Shown here: positions 26,256-35,260 of the stretch, in pieces
Position numbering within the stretch: the first letter of the stretch is position 1
Layout of the letters: every line of letters begins with the position of its first letter
Assembly: GCF_026239655.1 (NCBI RefSeq)
Contig: NZ_JAPIVO010000005.1
Span: 434,001-498,000 of the forward strand
From: Pedobacter sp. MR2016-24
GTDB lineage: Bacteria; Bacteroidota; Bacteroidia; Sphingobacteriales; Sphingobacteriaceae
Direction of reading: 5' to 3'
DNA: 64,000 bases
Notes under the pieces: model-generated
What the model was told of the DNA's origin: nothing
Database searches by the model: none
What the model saw: only the letters and a program-made list of their open reading frames with translations
Program-made: the position numbers and the translations under genes

Positions 26256-28457
26256 TTAACTCCCTAATTCCAATTGATTTTTTACTAGATTATAGTAAAC
26301 TCCATTTGCAGTAACCAATTGCTGATGAGGACCATGCTCAATAATTTCGCCCTTATCAAGAACAATAATATTATCAGCATTTCTCACTGTGCTTAATCTA
26401 TGTGCTACTACAACTACAGTACGTCCTTTAAAAAAACTTGTCAAATTTTCCATAATAACCTTTTCGTTATTTGCATCTAGGGAATTAGTCGCTTCATCAA
26501 AAAACATAAAGTCAGGATTCTTATAAACGGCTCTGGCAATCAAAATTCTCTGACGCTGACCTTGACTGATACCATTTCCAGAAGAACCTATTTTTGTACC
26601 TAGCCCTTGAGGTAATTCGTTGATATAATCATGAATATTTGCGACTTTTATTGCATTATATAATTTGGACATATTTGGATATTCATCTCCAACAGCAATA
26701 TTTTTGGCAATTGTATCAGAAAAAATAAAACCATCCTGCATAACAATGCCACATTTACTTCTCCAATATCTGTAACCAATTTGGTTAAGCTGAGTACTGC
26801 CAATTTTAATTTCGCCCTTTTGCGGATCATAGAATCTTAAAAGCAGCTTTAAAATAGTCGTTTTCCCACTTCCACTCATACCAACTATCGCAGTAGTTTT
26901 GCCTTCAGGTATATGCAAATTGATATTCCTCAAAACCGAGTCATTACCAGCACCAGGATAAGAGAAATTAATATTTTGCAACGTTATATGTTTTTCAAAA
27001 GGCAACTCTTGAATGAATTTTCCGTATGCCGGTTCCTCATCTTTTAGCTTATGAATTTCATTTAAACGTTCCAAACTAATTTTTGCATCTTGAAATTGTT
27101 GTAAAAACCCAAGCAATTGTTCTATTGGACTATTTAGCTGTCCTACGATATACTGTATAGCCATCATTGCACCCAATGTTAACTCTCCATCAATAACTAA
27201 CTTTGCTACAATAAATGTTATCAAGATATTTTTTCCTTCGTTAATAAAAAAAGTTCCAAACTGCTGATATTGGCCTAATGCCAGACTTTTCACATTAAAC
27301 TTGAATAAGCTCGCCTGTATACGTTCCCATTCCCAACGTTTTTGCCGTTCGCAATTGTTTAATTTAATTTCTTGCATTCCATTAATTAACTCGACAATGC
27401 TGCTTTGATTTTCTGAAGCAACGTCAAATCTTCTAAAATCTATTTCCCTTCTTTTCCGTAAGAAAATAAAGATCCATGACATATAAAGCCCAGTACTCGC
27501 TAAAAAAATAATAAAAACTGTAGCATTGTAATACGCCAATACAAATCCGAAAATTAATAGGTTAGACAGAGAAAAGATAGTAATCAGTGACGAACCAGTT
27601 AAGAAATTTTGTATTCTGCTTTGATCAGTCATTCTTTGCATAATATCCCCGGTCATTTTTGTATCGAAAAAACTTACAGGAAGTTTCATCAACTTAATTA
27701 AAAAATCAGTTAAAATTGATATGTTAAGTCTAGTAGTAATATGTAAAAGGATCCAAGAGCGAATAAAGTCAACACTCATCCTTCCAAACAGCAACATAGT
27801 TTGGGCGATTAATATGATATAGATAAAATTTAGACTACGGGTATTTATTCCAACATCTACAATTGATTGCGTCAAGAAAGGTAAAATCAATTGTAAAACA
27901 CTACCTACACCTAAACTTAAAATCAGTTGGATAAGTAGCTTCTTATATTTGAAAAGGTAACTAAATAAGTAAGAAAATTCCATTTCCTTAGAGTCATCTT
28001 CATTTTCGGCATAAAACTCTGGACCTGGTGAGAGGGAAAGAACAATACCTTCTTCATTATTATAAGTAAAGTTATTCCGCCAACATTTTGAAAACTCTAC
28101 TTGAGTATATTTGAGTAGTCCCTTGTCAGGATCTGATATATAAAACGTACGTTTATTCCTGTCGGATCTTTTTGATATTTTGTATAAAACAACAAAATGA
28201 TTATTACGCCAATGTAAAACACATGGCAGATCAATTTTTACAATTTCCGAAATACCTAATTTCAAGCCTGTTGTACGAAATCCAATTTTCTCTGCAGCCT
28301 CACTGATACCCAATAGAGAAACTCCCTCCCGATTAATTCCCGAAATATTGCGTAAGCGTTCCAAGCTAAAGTTCTTACCATAATATTTTGCTATTATGCG
28401 CAAACAAGTTGGACCGCAATCCATTTGATCAAATTGATGATAGTTAGGGAAAGACAT
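26256..28457 (-). CDS. Peptidase-containing ABC transporter (C39), double-glycine peptide exporter
   Basis: The protein has about 733 residues from the ATG at 28457; an upstream in-frame ATG at 28520 lies inside the preceding gene and is less likely. The N-terminal C39 peptidase has the catalytic Cys in QMDCGPTCLRIIAKYYGK, His in WRNNHFVVLY and Asp in ISDPDKG. Six membrane helices follow (about 170-450), then an ATPase domain with Walker A GMSGSGKTT (about 527-535), signature ISQGQRQRI, Walker B DFMFFDEATNS and the H-loop. It cuts leaders after Gly-Gly and exports the core. All catalytic residues are present, so it should be active on the precursor at 21963. Confidence 0.95.
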   Translation of the reverse strand: MSFPNYHQFDQMDCGPTCLRIIAKYYGKNFSLERLRNISGINREGVSLLGISEAAEKIGFRTTGLKLGISEIVKIDLPCVLHWRNNHFVVLYKISKRSDRNKRTFYISDPDKGLLKYTQVEFSKCWRNNFTYNNEEGIVLSLSPGPEFYAENEDDSKEMEFSYLFSYLFKYKKLLIQLILSLGVGSVLQLILPFLTQSIVDVGINTRSLNFIYIILIAQTMLLFGRMSVDFIRSWILLHITTRLNISILTDFLIKLMKLPVSFFDTKMTGDIMQRMTDQSRIQNFLTGSSLITIFSLSNLLIFGFVLAYYNATVFIIFLASTGLYMSWIFIFLRKRREIDFRRFDVASENQSSIVELINGMQEIKLNNCERQKRWEWERIQASLFKFNVKSLALGQYQQFGTFFINEGKNILITFIVAKLVIDGELTLGAMMAIQYIVGQLNSPIEQLLGFLQQFQDAKISLERLNEIHKLKDEEPAYGKFIQELPFEKHITLQNINFSYPGAGNDSVLRNINLHIPEGKTTAIVGMSGSGKTTILKLLLRFYDPQKGEIKIGSTQLNQIGYRYWRSKCGIVMQDGFIFSDTIAKNIAVGDEYPNMSKLYNAIKVANIHDYINELPQGLGTKIGSSGNGISQGQRQRILIARAVYKNPDFMFFDEATNSLDANNEKVIMENLTSFFKGRTVVVVAHRLSTVRNADNIIVLDKGEIIEHGPHQQLVTANGVYYNLVKNQLELGS

Positions 28458-28479
28458 GAATAATAGTAATTGTTGCTTT

Positions 28480-29748
28480 TTAAACGAATTCCAGTATATT
28501 CTCAGTGATAATACTTTCACTTACGATATCAATTAACTTAAATTTCAGATATTCAAAATCTTTACTTCCTTTATCAAGCCCTTCTATCAAATCATTCATA
28601 CTAATAGGTGATGTAAAATGCAGCATAATTTCATTTATCCCAGCTAATTCCCTTGAAAAAAGAACATCATCATGAGAATCATTTTTTTGTAGAAATATTT
28701 TTGAAGACTTCCCTTCACCTTTTTTTGTAATGAGATTAAATTCTTGTTTCAATTTTATTGGTATATCTAGAATTTCCTCAAGGGATTTATTATAAATTAT
28801 GTCAAATAATTTATAAGTATTTTCATTCGAAATATTAGCAGATGATAATGAGTCCGTCGTTTCCCAATTGTTGTTTCTGAGATATTCTACAACTTTCTGG
28901 TGATACAACGGAAATTCATACTTTAATCTCAACTCCAACTGTTCGCATGCCAAAGTATTTTGTTTTGCTATACCAATTAAGTGAATATATTTATCAATGA
29001 ACGGAACTAAATTAAACCTTAGAACAGCCTGTATAGGATCCAGTTCATATTTATCATTAATCTGGTATTTTACTTTTAATCCTTTTTCTCTTACCAAACA
29101 AATAAATAGATATTCATCTAGTATTTGATTAAATCTGCCAACATTAATTAACTCCAGTTGATTCCTGTTTTTGAATAAAAGGTCGAAGGCTGTGTCGCAA
29201 TAATCTCTAAAAAACTCAAGATTATTCCCGCCAAATACTCCGATATTAGCCAGAGTACTGTAATTGGAATTCTTATTTAGTAAACAATTCGGTATATATT
29301 TGAAATTATCATTTATTTCTTTAAGAGACCTTTGATATGGCAATGGTACAGGCAGTAAATTCTGAGCCATAAGAAAGTCTGGGCTGTTTGAATCGCTCAA
29401 TTTTTCCCATATATAAACATCGTTGTCCATATGTATAAAAGGCTCACATTGAATTTCTATTGTTTTTAACTTACCTAAAACCCATAATCTGCTATCTTCA
29501 CTGTCTAACTGATCTAAATTTTGATCAACGTAAGAATAAGGAAGATTTAACTGATCAATAAATAGATTGTGACCGTACTGATCTGTGTATAGCTCAACCT
29601 GACTATAATAACGTTTTGCGGTCAAACAGCTTAAGCATGTACTCATAATAAAATACTTGTGATTAATCCAACCACCATGCATACGAGAATTTTCATATTC
29701 AATATTATTTAAAGCTGGTTTTGTCCATAACGATTGGATTATCTTCAT
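28480..29748 (-). CDS. DUF6734-like glycosyltransferase-fold protein
   Basis: The frame extends to 29895, but the ATG at 29748 (MKIIQSLWTKP) fits the family start and gives 422 residues. The segments NHKYFIMSTCLSCLTAKRYY and EPFIHMDNDVYIWEKL, with its Asp-x-Asp motif, fit a GT-A-like nucleotide-sugar transferase such as DUF6734. The C-terminal 100 residues are not recognised and contain FDIIYNKSLEEILDIP. It is the first gene of the leftward cluster, 22 bases before the C39 ABC transporter, and could glycosylate the precursor. No enzyme activity is known to me for this family. Confidence 0.72.
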   Translation of the reverse strand: MKIIQSLWTKPALNNIEYENSRMHGGWINHKYFIMSTCLSCLTAKRYYSQVELYTDQYGHNLFIDQLNLPYSYVDQNLDQLDSEDSRLWVLGKLKTIEIQCEPFIHMDNDVYIWEKLSDSNSPDFLMAQNLLPVPLPYQRSLKEINDNFKYIPNCLLNKNSNYSTLANIGVFGGNNLEFFRDYCDTAFDLLFKNRNQLELINVGRFNQILDEYLFICLVREKGLKVKYQINDKYELDPIQAVLRFNLVPFIDKYIHLIGIAKQNTLACEQLELRLKYEFPLYHQKVVEYLRNNNWETTDSLSSANISNENTYKLFDIIYNKSLEEILDIPIKLKQEFNLITKKGEGKSSKIFLQKNDSHDDVLFSRELAGINEIMLHFTSPISMNDLIEGLDKGSKDFEYLKFKLIDIVSESIITENILEFV

Positions 29749-30492
29749 AAGTATAATATTAACAGTAGTAAAATTTACAATTAATTGAATATTAGTGTAA
29801 TAACAAAAAAAATGACCATTTATATCCTCGTTAGCTACGTAAGATCCTTTTCGTGATATAAAACGATAGAGAATAATAATTTTATAAAAAAACACGTTAA
29901 CTCGTAAAAAGCGAAATTTTAATAAAAGTTCAAATGCTTATCAACAGCAATTAAATGCAATAATTTTCTCTTTTAAATAATAGCTTAAATTATGAAGTAC
30001 TATTATATCAAATAAGCACTATATTACCCAAAAATAGTATTTATTTACCCTAATTAATACAGTACTATTTCATAATAATTATGAAAAGCAAGAGACCATC
30101 GATTCTAGATACATGTTTACCACGAACTTATAATTAAGAGGTCGATTAACTACGAAATTGCTATCTGCCAGTTCAAGTCATGTGCTAAGTCCATCACATA
30201 ATTGAATCAGGACTATAATTCCAATTACAAACAAACAGCAAGTTAGTTCAAAAAGCAAGTATTCGCAGAAGCACCGGCGAAATTAGCCAATTCCTCATGC
30301 GTAAAGTAGGCACTACAGTATCTTGGATGGAAATACTGACATTAATAAGGCAATATCCAAAGCGGACAGCAAGGCTTAGTTAATTCTATCAAAGTACAAC
30401 TCACTCCACTAATTCTGCAACTCGTCGGTTTTAAAATTTATTCCAACCCATTACCCCGCATCTTCGGACTATAATTCAATTGTAGCACGAAA
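29749..30492. other. AT-rich intergenic region between divergent units
   Basis: About 740 bases separate the DUF6734 gene from the TonB receptor. The right half of the region on the - strand should contain the promoter of the peptide cluster. I found no additional double-glycine precursor: every ATG on the - strand here gives fewer than 20 codons. Near 30305-30379 a 24-codon coding-like tail ends in INKAISKADSKA, possibly a remnant of an older gene. Confidence 0.5.
30017..30047 (-). promoter_or_regulatory. Candidate promoter element of the peptide cluster
   Basis: The sequence TATATTACCCAAAAATAGTA lies about 270 bases upstream of the DUF6734 start. On the - strand positions 30029-30036 read TATTTTTG, matching the Bacteroidota -7 consensus TAnnTTTG. 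The same block occurs upstream of the VKOR-fusion gene at 23753-23783. A clear -33 element was not found. Confidence 0.42.
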
Positions 30493-32601
30493 ATGAAAGT
30501 TTTAAAATTAGTCCTCTTCCTTAGCTGTTTTGTTACACTCACACAAGCGCAGATCAATATATCCGGCACCCTGAAATCTGCAAAAGGCGAACCGGTAATC
30601 AATGCAAACATTGCGCTTAAAAACACCTATGATGGTTCTTCTACTGACAGTCTGGGCAGATTCACTTTTTCTACGACAGAAACCGGTTTAAAGACCATCC
30701 AGTTTTCGGCTTTGAATTATGAAACCGATTCGGTTACGGTAGATCTCAATCACAGCAGCCTTGCCCTCCATTTAATCCTCAAACCCTCCATCAATTTACT
30801 GGAGACTGTTGCCATCAGTGCTGGTTATTTTATTGCGGGCGACGGAAAAAAGGGTGCGGTTCTATCGGCACTGGACATCGCCACAACAGCCGGAACCAAT
30901 GCAGATATATTTGCTGCACAGCAAACTTTACCCGGTGCACAAACCTCCTTTTCTGAAAGCGGCTTATTTGTAAGAGGTGGTTCGGCAGCCGAAACCAAGA
31001 CCTATTTCGATGGGATGCTGATCAAAAGCCCATTTAATGCTACAGTACCAGACCAGGCCTCACGAGGCCGCCTTTCTGCCTTTTTATTTAAGGGAACCTC
31101 TTTTTCCGCTGGTGGTTACTCCGCACAATATGGCCAGGCACTGTCTTCTGCACTCATCCTGGAAACCACCGATCTGCCGGAAAAAACAACTACAGGAATT
31201 TCCCTGTTGAGTGTAGGTGTTGGCGTGGATCAAAATATACGTTTCAAAAACAGCGCACTCACCCTGGGCGGTAGCTATTACAACTTAGGTCCTACCTACC
31301 AGCTGATCAGACAACAGCATCACTACGTAAAAGTACCAGAACAATTCAGTGGCAGTCTCCAGTATAAACACAAGACCTCGGCCACCGGTATGTTCAAGAT
31401 TTATGCTACCTATGGCGAATCCAGGCTGGCACTTTTGCAGGAAAATATTGATGCGCCATTAGCACCCAATTATTTCAGCAATAACAATCATAACGTTTAT
31501 ATTAATTCTACCTATAAAGAGTACCTGACTGGTAGCTGGAAACTGGATGCCGGATTTGCATACGATAAAACTGCCGATGCAGGATTACAATCAGTCGATA
31601 ATTATACGAGGAATGACCATATGTATAATGGCAAAATCACCATCACCAATTATTTTGGCAGGCTGTCAAACTTTAAGTTTGGTACAGAAACCTTTAATAG
31701 CGGCAGAACAGAAAGCCTGAATGGAATGGAGCGGGGATACAGCGATCAGCTTAGCGCCGGTTTTGCAGAAACAGACCTCTTTTTAACCGAAAAACTGGTC
31801 TTAAGATTAGGGGCAAGAACCGAATATTCCTCCTACCTGGGAAAAGCTAACCTGGCACCCAGAAGCTCACTCGGACTAAAGACCGGTAGAAGCTCCCAGC
31901 TCTCATTCGCTTATGGCCGTTTTTATCAGAACCCGGAAGATGAATACCTGGTGATGAAAGCCCTGGACTTTGAAATCGCTGATCATTATATCCTGAAATA
32001 TGAAATCAATACTGCGCACAGGAATTTCAGGATTGAGGGATATTATAAAGATTATAACCACCTGACCAAAGAAATCACGGCTAACCTCAACAATTCCGGC
32101 AGCGGTTATGCACGTGGTGTCGAGTTGTTCTGGAGAGACAGACAAAGTATTAAAAACGGTGATTACTATATCTCTTATTCCTTCCTGGATACGAAGAGAA
32201 ACTTCCGGGACTTTCCAGCGATGGCCACACCAGCCTTCGCTGCGAAACACACTGCTGCTGTAGTCTACAAGCAGTTCATAGAAAGCATCCAGACCCAGGT
32301 TGGCGCTACGTATTCATTCGCATCGGGCAGACCTTATGTGAACCCGAATAACGCGGTTTACCTGTCAGACCGGACTAAGAATTACAATAGTTTGAGCCTC
32401 ACTGTCAGTCACCTCACCCGCCTCTTCAACCAGTTTACCGTGCTTTACCTCAATGCCAATAACGTTACCGGCTTTAATAATGTCTATGGTTATCAATATA
32501 GCAGCGATGGTTTAAACAGGAGGGCTATTGTTCCGGCAGCAAAGAGGAACCTGATTGTGGGAATTTTAATCACCATAGGTGATAACACATTTGTCAGATA
32601 A
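30493..32601 (+). CDS. TonB-dependent receptor with CarboxypepD_reg-like domain
   Basis: The 702-residue protein has a signal peptide (FVTLTQAQ), a CarboxypepD_reg-like domain (about 22-100), a plug (about 110-220, with LFVRGGSAAETKTYFDGMLI) and a barrel ending in TFVR. The plug is short and the receptor is smaller than SusC types. It starts an operon with a periplasmic repeat protein and a LytS/LytTR two-component pair, suggesting that uptake and regulation are coupled. The substrate is unknown. Confidence 0.92.
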   Translation: MKVLKLVLFLSCFVTLTQAQINISGTLKSAKGEPVINANIALKNTYDGSSTDSLGRFTFSTTETGLKTIQFSALNYETDSVTVDLNHSSLALHLILKPSINLLETVAISAGYFIAGDGKKGAVLSALDIATTAGTNADIFAAQQTLPGAQTSFSESGLFVRGGSAAETKTYFDGMLIKSPFNATVPDQASRGRLSAFLFKGTSFSAGGYSAQYGQALSSALILETTDLPEKTTTGISLLSVGVGVDQNIRFKNSALTLGGSYYNLGPTYQLIRQQHHYVKVPEQFSGSLQYKHKTSATGMFKIYATYGESRLALLQENIDAPLAPNYFSNNNHNVYINSTYKEYLTGSWKLDAGFAYDKTADAGLQSVDNYTRNDHMYNGKITITNYFGRLSNFKFGTETFNSGRTESLNGMERGYSDQLSAGFAETDLFLTEKLVLRLGARTEYSSYLGKANLAPRSSLGLKTGRSSQLSFAYGRFYQNPEDEYLVMKALDFEIADHYILKYEINTAHRNFRIEGYYKDYNHLTKEITANLNNSGSGYARGVELFWRDRQSIKNGDYYISYSFLDTKRNFRDFPAMATPAFAAKHTAAVVYKQFIESIQTQVGATYSFASGRPYVNPNNAVYLSDRTKNYNSLSLTVSHLTRLFNQFTVLYLNANNVTGFNNVYGYQYSSDGLNRRAIVPAAKRNLIVGILITIGDNTFVR

Positions 32602-32644
32602 ACACCAGAATAATAAACAATTAAAAACCATAAAAAAAACAATC

Positions 32645-33292
32645 ATGAAAAATTTAACAACATCAATTATCCTGCTGCTGATAATGATCAGCCTCAACAG
32701 TTTCGGTCAGGCGAACACTACCAAATTTCAAACAGGCGTAAAAAAAGGCCTCGATATGCTGAAGACTGCTGAATCGTCCGCCGACTTCCTCAAGACCTCA
32801 AATTATTTTGAAAGAATTGCCCAGGTTGAGACCAAAGAGTGGCTGCCTTCGTACTATGCTGCCTATGCCAACCTGATCGCGGGTTTAACCAGTAAAGATA
32901 AGTCACTGCAGGATCAGTATTATGACAAGGCTTTGGTACAAATAGATCAGTCCGATGCGCTATCTGCAGAAAACAGTGAGATCTATGCGCTGAAAGGTTA
33001 TATCCAATACATGAAGATGAGTATCGATCCTCAGTCCAGGTTATCATTTATGGGTATGTCCAGGTCATCTTTAGGCAAAGCACAGGCATTGAACCCCGGT
33101 AACCCGCGCATCTATCTGATCAACGGACAAAACACCTTTTACACACCCGAGGCCTTTGGCGGCGGAAAAGCGAAAGCCAAACCGATCCTGGAAAACGCAG
33201 TAGCAAAATTTGCTATCTTTAAAGCGGCCAGTGAAATTGCTCCTTCATGGGGATCAGAAAGAGCTAAAACTTTGTTGGCACAATGTAATTAA
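32645..33292 (+). CDS. Periplasmic TPR-like protein
   Basis: From the ATG at 32645 the protein has 215 residues with a signal peptide (SLNSFGQA) and a helical repeat region. An upstream in-frame start at 32579 would overlap the receptor gene and give no signal peptide at the N-terminus, so the later start is chosen. The helices, including NSEIYALKGYIQYMKMSIDP and AQALNPGNPRIYLINGQ, fit two or three tetratricopeptide units. It probably binds a partner in the periplasm. It is 43 bases after the TonB receptor and 6 bases before the histidine kinase. Confidence 0.78.
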   Translation: MKNLTTSIILLLIMISLNSFGQANTTKFQTGVKKGLDMLKTAESSADFLKTSNYFERIAQVETKEWLPSYYAAYANLIAGLTSKDKSLQDQYYDKALVQIDQSDALSAENSEIYALKGYIQYMKMSIDPQSRLSFMGMSRSSLGKAQALNPGNPRIYLINGQNTFYTPEAFGGGKAKAKPILENAVAKFAIFKAASEIAPSWGSERAKTLLAQCN

Positions 33293-33298
33293 GCAGCT

Positions 33299-34387
33299 AT
33301 GTCGACCAACTTTACTCAGCATCAGGAAAAAAAAGGGATCAGGTTCATCTATGCCAGCTGGCTGAAGGCCAACATTTATAACCTGATGCTGGGTGCAGTT
33401 ATCGGCTTACTCCTTACATTGCTCATCAGTGCTCATAAAGGACAATGGATAGGCTGGAGAAGTACGTTCTTCCAGCTCTTATATAGTATTGTCATCAGCC
33501 TCTCAGTCACCAATGTGATTTATATCAACCAGAAATATTTACGGTTAAAAAAGGAAACACGCTTATTTTCGATCCTGGCCTATTATACCTCTGCCGTGAT
33601 CGGAATGGTTATCGCCATCGAGCTGATCTACCTGCTCAGGGCATGGTTATTTAAAGAGCAATATTATTTTTTCCATTGGGAAGATGTACGGTTCAGTACC
33701 ATTATCGTAGTGATCAGCTGCACCATTATCTATGTCTATTTTTTCCAGAAGAGGGGCTTAAATGCAAAAATACAGGCGCGCGACATGGAGGTATTGCGAC
33801 TGAGCCAGATGAAAACGCAGGCAGAACTGGCTGCCCTCCAGTCAAAAATCAACCCTCATTTTTTATATAATTCTTTAAATGCGATTGCGAGCTTAATTCA
33901 TGAAAACCCGGATAAAGCAGAAAGCATGACCCTGAAGCTGTCTAAATTGTTCAGGTACAGCATCAATCAAAACCAGGAGGACCTGGTCACCGTTAAAGAA
34001 GAAATGGAAATTGTGAACACCTACCTGGATATAGAAAAAGTGAGATTTGAAGAGCGTATAAATTTTACAATCGAAGTGGATGAGGAATTGCTTTATGCAA
34101 AAATACCCAGGTTCCTGATCCAGCCCCTGGTAGAAAACGCCCTGAAACACGGGTTAAAAGACGTGGCCGATCATGCCGAACTGACTGTCCGGGTAAAGAA
34201 AACTGAACAGGTAGAGATAAGCATTACCGACAATGGAATCCCATTTCCAGACGAACTTGAAATTGGTTACGGACTGCAAAGTACCTATGATAAACTTGCT
34301 TTACTCTATGGCAACCAGTATGAAGTTCAGCTCATCAATCATCCTGTAAAACAAATAAAAATACAAATCCCGCTCCACTATGGATAA
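33299..34387 (+). CDS. LytS-type sensor histidine kinase
   Basis: The 362-residue kinase has four membrane helices (about 25-155), a short coiled coil and a His_kinase domain in which LQSKINPHFLYNSLNAIASL holds the phosphoacceptor His near residue 185. The ATPase part shows FLIQPLVENALKHGL and SITDNGIPFP with GYGLQSTYDKL. The gene overlaps the response-regulator gene by 8 bases (ATGGATAA), so they form a translationally coupled pair. Its upstream neighbours, a TonB receptor and TPR protein, are likely part of the same regulated unit. Confidence 0.94.
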   Translation: MSTNFTQHQEKKGIRFIYASWLKANIYNLMLGAVIGLLLTLLISAHKGQWIGWRSTFFQLLYSIVISLSVTNVIYINQKYLRLKKETRLFSILAYYTSAVIGMVIAIELIYLLRAWLFKEQYYFFHWEDVRFSTIIVVISCTIIYVYFFQKRGLNAKIQARDMEVLRLSQMKTQAELAALQSKINPHFLYNSLNAIASLIHENPDKAESMTLKLSKLFRYSINQNQEDLVTVKEEMEIVNTYLDIEKVRFEERINFTIEVDEELLYAKIPRFLIQPLVENALKHGLKDVADHAELTVRVKKTEQVEISITDNGIPFPDELEIGYGLQSTYDKLALLYGNQYEVQLINHPVKQIKIQIPLHYG

Positions 34388-35135
34388 AATCTGGAATACG
34401 CTCATTATAGACGATGAAACCCTGGCCCGTCAGCGTTTAAAGCGACTCCTTGCAGTGCATGAAAACATTAATATCATTGGCGAGGCCGCAAATGGAAAGG
34501 AGGCTTTGGCGCAAATTGAATCGCTGCAACCAGACCTGGTTTTCCTGGATATAGAAATGCCGGTAATGAATGGCTTTGAATTACTGTCAAGGTTAGCTAA
34601 ACCGCCTAAAGTTATTTTTACCACTGCCTATGATCAGTATGCAGTTAAGGCTTTTGAGGAAGAATCGATCGATTACCTGTTGAAACCTATTGAAGCGGAA
34701 CGATTGGAAAAAGCTGTCAATAAACTGAAAAAGCTGCAGGTGAATGCCAGTTATACTATCCCTCTGGAGCTGCTGATGCGTCAGCTGAACATTAAAAAAG
34801 ACATTAAAACCCTTACCGTTAAAATTGGCGACAGGATCCTGCTGATTAAACTGGAAGACCTTGCATTTATCGAAGCAGAGGATAAATATGTATTTCTACA
34901 TACGGTTGACGGGAACAAAAACCTGACCGACTTCACCATCGCTGCCCTGGAAGAAAAACTGCCAGATCATTTTGTTAAAATAAACAGGGGTACGCTTATC
35001 AATGCTGATTTAATTGAAGAAATAAGAAAAGGCTTTAATGGTAGTTTCTATTTTATTATGAATGACAGCAATCATACCAAACTAAGTTCCAGCAGGAGTC
35101 ACGGGAGCATTTTGAGAGCGCGTTTTGATATTTAA
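34380..35135 (+). CDS. LytTR family response regulator
   Basis: The 251-residue regulator has a receiver domain (about 5-120; IDDETLARQRLKRLL acidic pocket, phosphoacceptor Asp in VFLDIEMPVMNGFE, and TAYDQYAVKAFEEESIDYLLKP) and a LytTR DNA-binding domain (about 145-250, with FIEAEDKYVFLHT and FVKINRGTLINADLIEEI). It is the partner of the LytS-type kinase it overlaps. The target is probably its own operon, starting at 30493. Confidence 0.95.
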   Translation: MDKIWNTLIIDDETLARQRLKRLLAVHENINIIGEAANGKEALAQIESLQPDLVFLDIEMPVMNGFELLSRLAKPPKVIFTTAYDQYAVKAFEEESIDYLLKPIEAERLEKAVNKLKKLQVNASYTIPLELLMRQLNIKKDIKTLTVKIGDRILLIKLEDLAFIEAEDKYVFLHTVDGNKNLTDFTIAALEEKLPDHFVKINRGTLINADLIEEIRKGFNGSFYFIMNDSNHTKLSSSRSHGSILRARFDI

Positions 35136-35260
35136 TACGCGGCCTGCAATTTAATCATCCATCATGGCCAATCCCGTATCTTATCAAATTATAGCCAAAT
35201 GATATTTTAATTGAACAGATTCGATCAGCTTTGATTATCTTCGGGATCATCCTCTTCGAT

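Noticed and set aside
29749..30100. Search for extra double-glycine precursors upstream of the exporter
   Set aside because: All ATG-led frames on the - strand are under 20 codons and none has a GG leader.
30305..30379. Short + strand coding-like tail ending in INKAISKADSKA
   Set aside because: Only 24 codons after a stop, with no start; mentioned as a possible decayed remnant but too short to list as a gene.
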